Below are positions 44,236-52,162 of a stretch of 64,000 nucleotides of DNA, one piece after another (positions within the stretch are counted from its first letter, which is position 1; each line of letters starts with the position of its first letter). The translations under genes were made by a program, and so were the position numbers. The stretch lies in the NCBI GenBank assembly GCA_963705285.1, contig OY970066.1, positions 2,170,001-2,234,000 of the forward strand. Direction: 5' to 3'. Source of the stretch: JACMLD01 sp963705285 (GTDB lineage Bacteria; Bacteroidota; Bacteroidia; Chitinophagales; Chitinophagaceae). The notes under the pieces were generated by a model. It searched no databases. It was not told the origin of the DNA and worked only from the letters and a program-made list of their open reading frames with translations.

Positions 44236-45516
44236 ATGGAACACTTTACCCCGGTAGCATGGTCAACTGATAGCAATATTTATGAAGTAAACCTTCGCCA
44301 GTACACACAAGAGGGCACCTTTAATGCGTTTATAAAAGAATTGCCACGGCTGCGGCATATGGGTATCGAAATTTTATGGTTTATGCCCATTACACCCATT
44401 AGCCACGAGAAGCGGCTGGGCACACTGGGCAGCTATTATGCATGCAGCAGTTATGTGCAAACCAACCCCGAATATGGCAGTATCAGCGATTTCAAAAACC
44501 TGGTAGCCGCCGCGCACGATCTTGGTTTTAAAGTAATCATAGACTGGGTGGCCAATCATACCGGCTGGGATCATGAGTGGACGAAGGAGCACCCTCATTT
44601 TTACCGCCGTAATATGGAAGGCCATTTTTTTGACGCCCATGGGTGGAACGATGTAATTGACCTAAACTACGACAATGAAGAACTGCGTACCAAAATGATC
44701 GCGGCCATGGAATTTTGGGTGAAAGAATGCGGGATCGATGGATTTAGGTGCGATATGGCCATGCTGGTGCCGCTCGATTTTTGGAAAACCGCCCGCCGGC
44801 ATTTAGACGGCATCAAAAAACTCTTTTGGCTGGCAGAGTGCGAAGACATTGTATACCACGAAGCATTTGATGCCACCTATACCTGGAAATGGCTGCATAA
44901 AATGGAGGCGTTTCACCGTAAAGAAACAGATATTGCCGGGCTTGATGAAGTCTTGAAATTCTACGACAGCATGTTTCCGCCAACGGCCATGCGCGCATTC
45001 TTTACTACCAACCACGATGAAAATTCGCACAGTGGCAGCGAGTATGAAAGGCTGGGTGACGCTGCTGAAGCATTTGCGGTACTCTGCTGCACGTGGAATG
45101 CCATTCCGCTTATTTACAGCGGACAAGAACTGCCCAATAAAAAAAGGTTGAAATTTTTTGACAAAGACTTTATTGAATGGAATGGCGAATTTGCGCTGCA
45201 TGACTTTTTTAAAACACTGCTCACACTAAGAAAACATAATCCGGCATTAAAAACAGGTGATGAAGAGGTGGCTACCTTACGGGTACATACCGATGCAAAC
45301 AACTTTGTATTTTCTTTTTTACGACGTAATAAAAGAACAGGCAATGAGGTGCTGGTGGTTCTTAACCTGTCTGATATTAAGCGACCACTGGTGCACTTGA
45401 CCGACGGTGAAATCACCGGTTCTTACACCAATGTATTTACCCATGCGGTGAAAGATTTTACCGAAGAAAAGCATTTTGCGCTTCGGCCGTGGGAGTACCA
45501 GGTATATGCGAAGTAA
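44236..45516 (+). CDS. GH13 alpha-amylase family enzyme, cytoplasmic
   Basis: The ATG at 44236 (MEHFTPVAWSTDSNIYEVNL) gives 426 residues without a signal peptide. The GH13 barrel motifs are DWVANHT (region I), GFRCDMA with nucleophile D173 (II), WLAECED with acid E201 (III), and TTNHDEN with D261 (IV). A short C-terminal beta domain ends the protein. The early MPITPISHEKRLGTLGSYYA resembles trehalose/maltogenic-type enzymes of Bacteroidota. Substrate is probably an alpha-1,4-glucan or malto-oligosaccharide. Confidence 0.9.
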   Translation: MEHFTPVAWSTDSNIYEVNLRQYTQEGTFNAFIKELPRLRHMGIEILWFMPITPISHEKRLGTLGSYYACSSYVQTNPEYGSISDFKNLVAAAHDLGFKVIIDWVANHTGWDHEWTKEHPHFYRRNMEGHFFDAHGWNDVIDLNYDNEELRTKMIAAMEFWVKECGIDGFRCDMAMLVPLDFWKTARRHLDGIKKLFWLAECEDIVYHEAFDATYTWKWLHKMEAFHRKETDIAGLDEVLKFYDSMFPPTAMRAFFTTNHDENSHSGSEYERLGDAAEAFAVLCCTWNAIPLIYSGQELPNKKRLKFFDKDFIEWNGEFALHDFFKTLLTLRKHNPALKTGDEEVATLRVHTDANNFVFSFLRRNKRTGNEVLVVLNLSDIKRPLVHLTDGEITGSYTNVFTHAVKDFTEEKHFALRPWEYQVYAK

Positions 45517-45523
45517 GCATCGC

Positions 45524-45600
45524 TGATGTCTGATTTTGTGATCGCTGATTTGAAGGCAGCCAACCGAAATCGGAGATAAACAAATCAGCGATCAGAGATA
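45524..45600. repeat. Inverted GCTGATT words behind the amylase gene
   Basis: CTGATTTTGTGATCGCTGATTT faces its complement (AAATCAGCGATCAGAGAT) after a 30-bp loop. Period-7-like spacing of GCTGATT and TCAGCGA words is visible. Confidence 0.7.
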
Positions 45601-45605
45601 AAAAC

Positions 45606-45640
45606 AAAGGCCGGTGCTTCTTACAGCGCCGGCCTTTTTT
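45606..45640. terminator. Terminator between the amylase and Deg protease genes
   Basis: AAAGGCCGG and CCGGCCTTTTTT form a GC-rich stem closed by TGCTTCTTACAGCG, with a T-run on the plus side. It serves convergent genes. Confidence 0.85.
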
Positions 45641-45689
45641 AAAAGGATATATCCTGGATTCTTCTTATCGGTGATTCATAGATTCATTA

Positions 45690-47207
45690 TCAATTATCGC
45701 TTCCTAATTTTACAGTAATCGGGTAATTGCCTTCATAACCGGGGTACACGCCATCCAGCTTAATGGTACCGTTAGCGTTTTTCTCAATCTCTTTTCTCAG
45801 TTCATCCACGGTTGTTACATCAACGCCGTTAACTTTTATGATCACGTAATTATCTTCAATTCTTGTTTTGCTCAAAGGGCCTTTTTCATTCATGCCTTTT
45901 ATTCTAACGCCACCTTTAATACCATATTCGGTTGCATCTTTTTTGCTTACGGTTTCAAACTCGCCCAGTTTATCAAGCACAGATGTTTTTACCACATCAG
46001 TATTTCCGCTGCTGTTTTTCAGCAATACTTCGGTTGTAATTTCTTTGCCCTCATGCACGTAAGACACTTTTATTTTGTCGCCCGGGCGATAGATAGCAAT
46101 CTGGCCCACCAGGTCTGCACCTGAGTTGATGGGGTTGCCGTTTATTTTAGTGATGAAGTCGCCATCTTTAATACCGGCTGCAGCTGCGCCGCCATCTTTT
46201 GTAACACCAGTAACATATACGCCTTCACCGTCTTTAATACCGTTTTGTTTTTTTACATCGTCGCTGAGGTTGCTGGGTGCGTAGTTAATGCCGAGGTAGG
46301 CACGTTGTACGGTTCCAAACTTCATGAGGTCTGATGTAATTTTCTTTACAATGTTTACCGGAATGGTAAATGAGTAACCTGCATATGAACCAGTAGGCGA
46401 TGCAATGGCAGAGTTAATACCTACCAGTTTGCCTTCTGTGTTAATAAGTGGTCCACCACTATTGCCGGGGTTAACAGCTGCATCTGTTTGTATAAAAGAC
46501 TCAATGGGGCTTTTGCTCTGGCGACGGTTAATGTCGAGCGTTCTTCCTTTGGCACTCACAATACCGGCAGTAACAGTTGCTTCAAGTGTAAGCGGATAGC
46601 CAACTGCCAGCACCCATTGGCCAACCTGTACATCATCTGAATTGCCATACAAAAGAAAAGGAAGGCCTTTGGCTTCTACTTTAATAATGGCGAGGTCTGT
46701 ACTGGGGTCGGTAGCAACTAATTTAGCCTTAAAAGATTTTTGATTGCTCAGGGTTACATTAATATCGTCTGCACCGTCCACCACGTGGTTGTTGGTAACA
46801 ATATAACCGTCTTCGCTAATGATAGCGCCCGAACCGGAAGCCATTTGCGGAAGACTGCGCCCGCCACGATCGCCAAAGAGATCATCAAAGCCATCCCCAA
46901 ATAAATCAGAGAACGGATTTTTACGTGGAAGATTATTGGTGGCAACTGCGTTGGTTTTGGTTTTGATATGCACCGTGGCTGGTATGGCCGCACTGGCTGC
47001 TGCGGTAAAATCTGCCGGTGCATTGTTAACACCGGTTACACCGTCAAACTTTGCATAGTTGGATGGGGCTTTGGTGGTGGTGGTACCCTGTGCCTGCGAT
47101 TGGTACACATAGGTATCCTTTTGTGAAATCTTGTTGTACGCCCACATACTGCCCACGGCAGTAGACGAGCTGATCAACATAATGGCTACTACTTGTTTAA
47201 GTTTCAT
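45690..47207 (-). CDS. degP: Deg/HtrA family serine protease (S1C) with two PDZ domains
   Basis: This 505-residue protein has an N-terminal signal anchor (VVAIMLISSSTAVGSMWAYN). A trypsin-like domain shows H141 in NNHVVDG, D171 in DLAIIKV and S250 in NPGNSGGPL. PDZ1 (about 315-405) and PDZ2 (about 420-500) follow. It degrades or refolds misfolded envelope proteins in the periplasm. The length and two PDZ domains fit the DegP/DegQ type rather than DegS. It stands alone, ending at the shared terminator with the amylase gene. Confidence 0.95.
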   Translation of the reverse strand: MKLKQVVAIMLISSSTAVGSMWAYNKISQKDTYVYQSQAQGTTTTKAPSNYAKFDGVTGVNNAPADFTAAASAAIPATVHIKTKTNAVATNNLPRKNPFSDLFGDGFDDLFGDRGGRSLPQMASGSGAIISEDGYIVTNNHVVDGADDINVTLSNQKSFKAKLVATDPSTDLAIIKVEAKGLPFLLYGNSDDVQVGQWVLAVGYPLTLEATVTAGIVSAKGRTLDINRRQSKSPIESFIQTDAAVNPGNSGGPLINTEGKLVGINSAIASPTGSYAGYSFTIPVNIVKKITSDLMKFGTVQRAYLGINYAPSNLSDDVKKQNGIKDGEGVYVTGVTKDGGAAAAGIKDGDFITKINGNPINSGADLVGQIAIYRPGDKIKVSYVHEGKEITTEVLLKNSSGNTDVVKTSVLDKLGEFETVSKKDATEYGIKGGVRIKGMNEKGPLSKTRIEDNYVIIKVNGVDVTTVDELRKEIEKNANGTIKLDGVYPGYEGNYPITVKLGSDN

Positions 47208-47376
47208 ATGTATTAAAGTTTAACTGCTGCTATCCTTTCAAATTAAATGCCTGTTCCTGTACAAAATAACGAAGCTGACATCATTACGGTTGTCCACTTA
47301 TATTTCTTAACAAATGTTTTACCAAAGGCTTCGTACTTGTCATTTCAAATTTACAAAAAATTGTTGGGAACAGACA

Positions 47377-47535
47377 GGTCGTCAGACGTGAGCCGTGAGG
47401 CGACAAACGTGAGGCCGCATGTATGACTATCAAACAAGACATCCGGGGTAAGAATATTGCATCTGCTGGCTGACGCCTGATGATTGACGCCTGACGATTG
47501 ACGCCTGACGATTGACGCCTGACGTTGGCCGCCTC
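47377..47535. repeat. Inverted heptad array GTGAGGC / GACGCCT
   Basis: The left words CGTGAGCCGTGAGGCGA and CGTGAGGC face GACGCCTGACGATTGACGCC repeats and CCTCACG on the right. The 14-bp period (two heptads, GACGCCT-GACGATT) is plain in 47470-47520. The array ends at the stop of the acyl-CoA reductase gene. Confidence 0.85.
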
Positions 47536-47539
47536 ACGC

Positions 47540-48541
47540 TTACGTATCCAGCAAAAACCGCATGGTATCTACGCCATCTGCAAAGTCTGGCAGCGCAGGA
47601 TTTTGTGCCTCTCCAAATGGAATATATTGCCTGCCAACAACGCATTGAATATCGGCATTGTTTTGCAGGCTGTCAGCAACGGCTGCTGCAGAACCCGTAT
47701 AAAACTCATAATGGAGCACGCTGATGGGCGAGAAAACACCAGGGTTTTCAATTAATAATAGGGCGTCATTGGTCATATAGTACTGGTGGTTGAGCAACAC
47801 AATGGCCAGCTGGTAATCATAATTGTTTTTGTACTTGTTATTGTCGGCAAAATCAATGTATTTTTTGAAGTGCGCTAATAGTGGCACAAAGTCATACCCG
47901 GCAGGCACATACAATTTGGTAACGTTGCGGCAGCCAAGGCCGTAATATAGGTTCACATCATCAGCCAGTTTGTCCAGTTCGGCTGCAGATTCTTCGCCGG
48001 TAAGAATGGCCACAGAAGTGCGGTTACGTCTTATGATATGCGGGTACTTGCGAAAGTAATAATCAAAATATCTTGCCGAGTTGTTGCTGCCGGTAGCAAT
48101 ATACGCATCGCAGCCCTTCAACATGTCCGAAAAAATAGTTTGCGTGCCTGCTGCCGGGTTCCATTGGGCCAGTTTTTTTACAATCTGGGTAATCAGTGCG
48201 GTGTCTTTAGACGATGGTTTTACAACGGCAAAATGCCCGCTCAGAAAAATACACAGCCAATCGTGAAAACCCACCAGTGGAATATTACCAGCCATGACCA
48301 GGCCTATTTTTTTGGGCGATGCCTGCGCGGACGGTATAGCATAGGCTTTTACGAAAGATGTTAAAGCATCCGGCGCGAGGAACCGGGCAACAATATTTTC
48401 CACGGCAAGGTTGATAAAGGCCGGAGAAAACCAACCGTTTTGCGCAAAAGCTTTGGTTTTTGTGGCCAGCCATTCTTCATCGTCAGAACGTAAATAAATG
48501 CCCAGTTTCACTAATAAATCAATACGTTCTTGTAAATTCAT
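47540..48541 (-). CDS. Acyl-CoA reductase (LuxC-like)
   Basis: This 333-residue protein matches the LuxC/acyl-CoA reductase fold of the aldehyde dehydrogenase superfamily. It has an NAD(P)-binding region (LVMAGNIPLVGFHDWLCIFL, VVKPSSKD) and a candidate catalytic cysteine C204 in LYYGLGCRNVTKLYVP. It is shorter than LuxC (about 480), which is usual for the Bacteroidota version. It is divergent from a ferredoxin gene only 60 bp away. This pairing is often conserved in Bacteroidota, but the metabolic role is not established. Confidence 0.88.
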   Translation of the reverse strand: MNLQERIDLLVKLGIYLRSDDEEWLATKTKAFAQNGWFSPAFINLAVENIVARFLAPDALTSFVKAYAIPSAQASPKKIGLVMAGNIPLVGFHDWLCIFLSGHFAVVKPSSKDTALITQIVKKLAQWNPAAGTQTIFSDMLKGCDAYIATGSNNSARYFDYYFRKYPHIIRRNRTSVAILTGEESAAELDKLADDVNLYYGLGCRNVTKLYVPAGYDFVPLLAHFKKYIDFADNNKYKNNYDYQLAIVLLNHQYYMTNDALLLIENPGVFSPISVLHYEFYTGSAAAVADSLQNNADIQCVVGRQYIPFGEAQNPALPDFADGVDTMRFLLDT

Positions 48542-48559
48542 TTTGCCTTATTAAATTTG
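48530..48559 (+). promoter_or_regulatory. Promoter TTG-N19-TAAATTTG for the ferredoxin gene
   Basis: TTG at 48530-48532 and TAAATTTG at 48552-48559 match the Bacteroidota consensus exactly. The start codon is 43 nt downstream. On the other strand TATCTTTA in the same gap may serve the acyl-CoA reductase. Confidence 0.75.
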
Positions 48560-48601
48560 CGGTAAAGATAATCGTAACTAAACCATTAAATTGAATCAAA
48601 C

Positions 48602-48949
48602 ATGGCTATAAAAATTACTGAAGAATGTATCAATTGCGGCGCCTGCGAGCCAGAATGTCCCAATAACGCTATATATGAAGGTGGTGTAGAGTGGGCCATT
48701 GCAGACGGTACAACGGTGAAAGGCCAGTTTACCCTGCTCGACGGGACTGTAGTAGACGCCAATCAGAAAAATGCACCGATAAGTGTTGATACCTATTATA
48801 TAACACCCAATAAATGTACGGAGTGCCAGGGTTTTCATGAAGAGCCGCAATGCGCGGCGGTTTGCCCGGTAGATTGCTGTGTGCCTGATGAAATGTATAC
48901 CGAAACAGTAGATGAACTGATGGCAAAAAAAGAGAAACTGCACATTTAG
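48602..48949 (+). CDS. 2[4Fe-4S] ferredoxin
   Basis: This 115-residue protein has one cluster motif CINCGACEPECP (C9, C12, C15, C19). The second, split motif is CTECQGFHEEPQCAAVCPVDC, with an insertion between the second and third cysteines. This is the Azotobacter FdI/chlorobial-like type. A long loop (about 28-70) separates the two. It carries low-potential electrons. The divergent acyl-CoA reductase is a possible partner, which is an inference from position. Confidence 0.95.
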   Translation: MAIKITEECINCGACEPECPNNAIYEGGVEWAIADGTTVKGQFTLLDGTVVDANQKNAPISVDTYYITPNKCTECQGFHEEPQCAAVCPVDCCVPDEMYTETVDELMAKKEKLHI

Positions 48950-49201
48950 TTTGTAGTTTATAGTTCTTAGTTCTTTGCCGGATTGGTTTACAGTTTTTAG
49001 GTTTTCAGTTTTTGCCGCAAAAGCAGGGCTTAAAAATTGGACTGATTGAATGAATAATGGGGCCGGATTTGTGCAAAACTTTTGGCCCTGAAACGAACGG
49101 GACTTTGGAAAATTGGTTTACCTTAACACTATCAACAAGTTTCAACCTGTAGCCCGTAAGCTACACTTCAATAAGCGGGTGATATGTTCCGCTGGAAATC
49201 T
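48950..49201 (+). ncRNA. Candidate small RNA region ahead of a strong terminator
   Basis: After a short block of AGTTTAT-like words (48950-49015) there is about 190 bp without an ORF. It contains pairing such as TGTAGCCCG / AAGCTACA-like segments and ends directly at a perfect terminator (49202-49237). No other transcript on the plus strand explains that terminator, since the ferredoxin gene ends 250 bp earlier. An unidentified sRNA is possible. Confidence 0.35.
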
Positions 49202-49237
49202 GGTGAAGGGAATTAATAAGACCCTTCACCTTTTTTT
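49202..49237 (+). terminator. Strong intrinsic terminator
   Basis: GGTGAAGGG and CCCTTCACC form a perfect 9-bp stem followed by seven T residues. Confidence 0.88.
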
Positions 49238-49469
49238 GTTTTAGGCGCTAATAGGAAGCAAATAGGAAGCGAATGCGAACGCTAATGAGACGCTAATGAG
49301 ACGCGAATAGCGGAGGATGATTTACTACATTACAGATCTGCACGACTCCTGAAAATCATAAAAATCTTCCATTGCCCTGCCTTTTTTCAGAAGACTTTTC
49401 CTGTTCTTGAATTTTTACTCAATATTTGCGTTACTGTTGGACGAAGCACCCGCAGCAAACCAGCTTACT

Positions 49470-50468
49470 ATGACGCAAAAACCTACCATCGCTTTTATCA
49501 CCGGCGGCTATTCAGGCGAGGCAGCCATTTCTTATAAAAGTGCTGTTACTATTGAAAAAAACCTGGATGCATCCTTATTCAATGTCTACAAAATAGATAT
49601 TACCCCGGCAGCCTGGTTTTATACCACCGCCGCCGGACAACAAATACCCGTTAACCGCGAAGATTTCTCACTCACCATTGCCGGCGGTAAAATTAAGTTC
49701 GATGCGATCTTTATCGGCATTCATGGAACACCCGGCGAAGATGGCAAACTGCAGGGCTATTTTGATATGGTTGGCATCCCTTACACCTCCTGCGATGCTG
49801 CCACTTCTGCGTTAACATTTAACAAGCGATACACGGTGGCCGTTGCTGCGTTTTCTGGTATACATGTTGCAAAGTCTGTGTTGCTGATAAAAGATAAATT
49901 TCAAAGTCCGGAAGAAGTAACCAGCCAGCTGGGTTTTCCTGTTTTTGTAAAACCCAACAATGGTGGCTCCAGCATTGGTATGTCGCGCGTGAACAACGCC
50001 TCCGAAGAACTGGGTTCGGCCATTGAAAAAGCGTTTCGTGAAGACAACCAGGTACTGGTAGAAGAATTTATAGAAGGCCGTGAATTTACCATTGGCGTTT
50101 TTCAGTCGAAGGGAGAAATTATTACGTTGCCTTTTACTGAAATTAAAACCAAAAAAGAATTTTTTGATTTTGAGGCAAAATATACAGCCGGTTTTACAGA
50201 TGAAATTACACCTGCCGTGGTAGACGAAAGCATTGCAGAAAAAGTACGCGCTGCCGCCAGAAAAATTTACCAGGTATTTAATTGCCGCGGTATCGTAAGA
50301 ATCGATTTTATTTACAACAACAAGAACGAGCAGCCTTATATGCTGGAAATAAATACCATTCCGGGGCAAACCGAAGCCAGCCTGGTGCCACAACAGGTAG
50401 CGGCTATGGGCTGGAACCTGAAAGAATTTTATACAGCACTGGTAAATGATGCACTTTCCAGGAGTTGA
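49470..50468 (+). CDS. ddl: D-alanine--D-alanine ligase
   Basis: The ATG at 49470 gives 332 residues (MTQKPTIAFITGGYSGEAAI), the usual Ddl length. The ATP-grasp signature is present: GIHGTPGEDGKLQGYF, PVFVKPNNGGSSIGM, and the terminal metal-binding motif YMLEINTIPGQTEASLVPQQ. The enzyme joins two D-alanines for peptidoglycan precursor synthesis in the cytoplasm. The downstream PASTA and rhodanese genes on the same strand are separated by a long heptad array. Confidence 0.95.
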   Translation: MTQKPTIAFITGGYSGEAAISYKSAVTIEKNLDASLFNVYKIDITPAAWFYTTAAGQQIPVNREDFSLTIAGGKIKFDAIFIGIHGTPGEDGKLQGYFDMVGIPYTSCDAATSALTFNKRYTVAVAAFSGIHVAKSVLLIKDKFQSPEEVTSQLGFPVFVKPNNGGSSIGMSRVNNASEELGSAIEKAFREDNQVLVEEFIEGREFTIGVFQSKGEIITLPFTEIKTKKEFFDFEAKYTAGFTDEITPAVVDESIAEKVRAAARKIYQVFNCRGIVRIDFIYNNKNEQPYMLEINTIPGQTEASLVPQQVAAMGWNLKEFYTALVNDALSRS

Positions 50469-50722
50469 GAATTATGAATATTAATTATGAGTTATGAATT
50501 ATGAGTTAAGAGTGCGTTTGCTTTGCCATCAGCTTAATTATACAGTTGCAACTCGCAATTCATAATTTTTAACTACTAAAGGGGTAATCAAGAACTCATA
50601 ATTCATAACTCATAATTCATAACTCTAAACTCATAACTCTAAACTTATAACTCTAAACTCATAACTCTAAACTCATAACTCTAAACTCATAACTCTAAAC
50701 TCATAATTCATAACTCTTCATT
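50465..50722. repeat. Inverted heptad array AACTCATA/AATTATGA
   Basis: The left arm repeats TTATGAG/TTATGAA words. The right arm, from about 50585, repeats AACTCATAACTCTA more than six times in a 14-bp (two-heptad) rhythm. It fills the whole gap between ddl and the PASTA gene. It is the longest such array in the window. Confidence 0.9.
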
Positions 50723-50739
50723 CTTAACTAAAAAACAAC

Positions 50740-51561
50740 GTGTTTCAATTTATAACAAAACGGCCCCTTTGGGCAAACATTCTTTTCGCAATTGTACTGG
50801 TAACGGTATTGCTTTTTATTTTTCTTCTTTCGCTCAACTGGATAACGCACCACGGCAAAATTTTAAAAATACCACAGGTAGCTGGTAAAAGCCTGACCGA
50901 TGCGCGCAAGCAACTGGAAACGCAGGGCTTTGATATCATCATACAGGATTCAGTGTATGTGGATACCCTGCCACCGCTCAATGTGGTAAAACAATTTCCG
51001 GAAGCGGATGCCGAAGTAAAAATCAACCGCACCGTATACCTTACTATCAACCGCGCTGCACCACCGCTGATACAAATGCCACAACTGGTGGGACAAAGTT
51101 TTCGCAGTGCCGAAATATTGCTAAAGCAAACCGGCCTGAAGTTGGGCGACACTACTTTTGTAGTAGACTTTGCCAAGAACTCCATCAAAAAACAATTATA
51201 CAAAGGCCAGGAAATTGCATTTGGTACACGCATACCCATGGGCGCCACTATTGATTTGGTGATCAGCAATGGCATTTCAGATGAGAATATTTCGGTGCCC
51301 GACCTGGTGGGCATGACCTATGCCGATGCCAAAGTGCTGATGGAAGGCAACAACCTTGAATTTGGTTCGAGGGTGTTTGACCCAAGCGTAAAAGATTCTG
51401 TCAGCGCTTATATATACCGGCAAAGTCCACCGCGGCTAACAGAAGACCGTCGCGTTAACCGTATACACCAGGGACAGTTGATAGATATCTGGCTGAGCGC
51501 ACAAAAACCAACGGTGGATTCCACCGCCAAACCCCAGGAACCAGCACCCAATAATTATTAA
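50740..51561 (+). CDS. Membrane-anchored protein with three PASTA domains
   Basis: This 273-residue protein starts at GTG (FQFITKRPLWANILFAIVLV). One membrane helix lies at about 12-35, followed by three PASTA repeats at about 43-110, 112-183 and 186-258, each with the IPQVAGKSLTDARKQLE or VPDLVGMTYADAKVLM pattern. There is no kinase or transpeptidase domain. In Gram-positive bacteria PASTA domains bind peptidoglycan fragments. A stand-alone PASTA protein near ddl in Bacteroidota suggests a cell-wall role, but this is inferred. Confidence 0.9.
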   Translation: MFQFITKRPLWANILFAIVLVTVLLFIFLLSLNWITHHGKILKIPQVAGKSLTDARKQLETQGFDIIIQDSVYVDTLPPLNVVKQFPEADAEVKINRTVYLTINRAAPPLIQMPQLVGQSFRSAEILLKQTGLKLGDTTFVVDFAKNSIKKQLYKGQEIAFGTRIPMGATIDLVISNGISDENISVPDLVGMTYADAKVLMEGNNLEFGSRVFDPSVKDSVSAYIYRQSPPRLTEDRRVNRIHQGQLIDIWLSAQKPTVDSTAKPQEPAPNNY

Positions 51562-51592
51562 TAATAATTGTACACTTACAAAATTGAACAGC

Positions 51593-51907
51593 ATGACAAC
51601 CATGACCGTTGAACAATTGAAAGCAAGAATAGACGCAGGTGAGCAACTGAATATTATAGATGTACGCGAGCCCAACGAATACCAGGAATTTAATATTGGT
51701 GCTAAACTGGTACCACTGGGAAAGATAACTTCTATGCAGGCAGATGAACTGGATGACCTGAAGGACGAAGAAGTGATATTGCATTGCCGTAGCGGCAAGC
51801 GCAGTGCTACCGCCGGCCTGTTTCTTGAATCGATGGGTTTTAAAAATACCGTTAATGTAGAAGGCGGCATGCTGGCATGGCAGGAGAAATTTGGGAGCCG
51901 AGGTTAG
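51593..51907 (+). CDS. Rhodanese-like domain protein
   Basis: This 104-residue protein starts at ATG 51593 (MTTMTVEQLKARIDAGEQLN). It is a single rhodanese domain with DVREPNEYQEFNIG and the active-site loop LHCRSGKRSATA, in which the cysteine can carry a persulfide. It ends EGGMLAWQEKF, the normal close of the fold. It is 32 bp behind the PASTA gene and probably co-transcribed. The sulfur acceptor is unknown. Confidence 0.93.
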   Translation: MTTMTVEQLKARIDAGEQLNIIDVREPNEYQEFNIGAKLVPLGKITSMQADELDDLKDEEVILHCRSGKRSATAGLFLESMGFKNTVNVEGGMLAWQEKFGSRG

Positions 51908-52162
51908 CTGTTAGCTGTTAGCTGTGAGGCGTGAGGCGTGAGGCGTGAGGCGTGAGGCGTGAGGCGTGAATGCTAATTTGCGCTGTGCAAGGTAAAGTAC
52001 AAATGTCTGAAAGCCTGACTGAAGGCAACGCGGTAATCTAATAACCAAGAGGGTAGACTTATAAAAAAATAAATAGAAATGGAACACAAATCTGTGTTCC
52101 ATTTCTATTCGTTCGCGAAAAATGAAGTGCTAACAGCTAACAGCTAATAGCTAACAGCTCTC
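51905..52162. repeat. Inverted TTAGCTG / GCTAACA arms with GTGAGGC heptads
   Basis: Left of the terminator, TTAGCTG units are followed by six GTGAGGC heptads in exact 7-bp steps (51926-51968). Right of it, GCTAACAGCTAACAGCTAAT is the complement of the first words. The two word families also occur at 35 and 47 kb. Confidence 0.88.
52072..52109. terminator. Terminator between rhodanese and TonB receptor genes
   Basis: A perfect 17-bp stem, AATAGAAATGGAACACA / TGTGTTCCATTTCTATT, with a 4-nt loop. It serves convergent transcripts. Confidence 0.85.
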
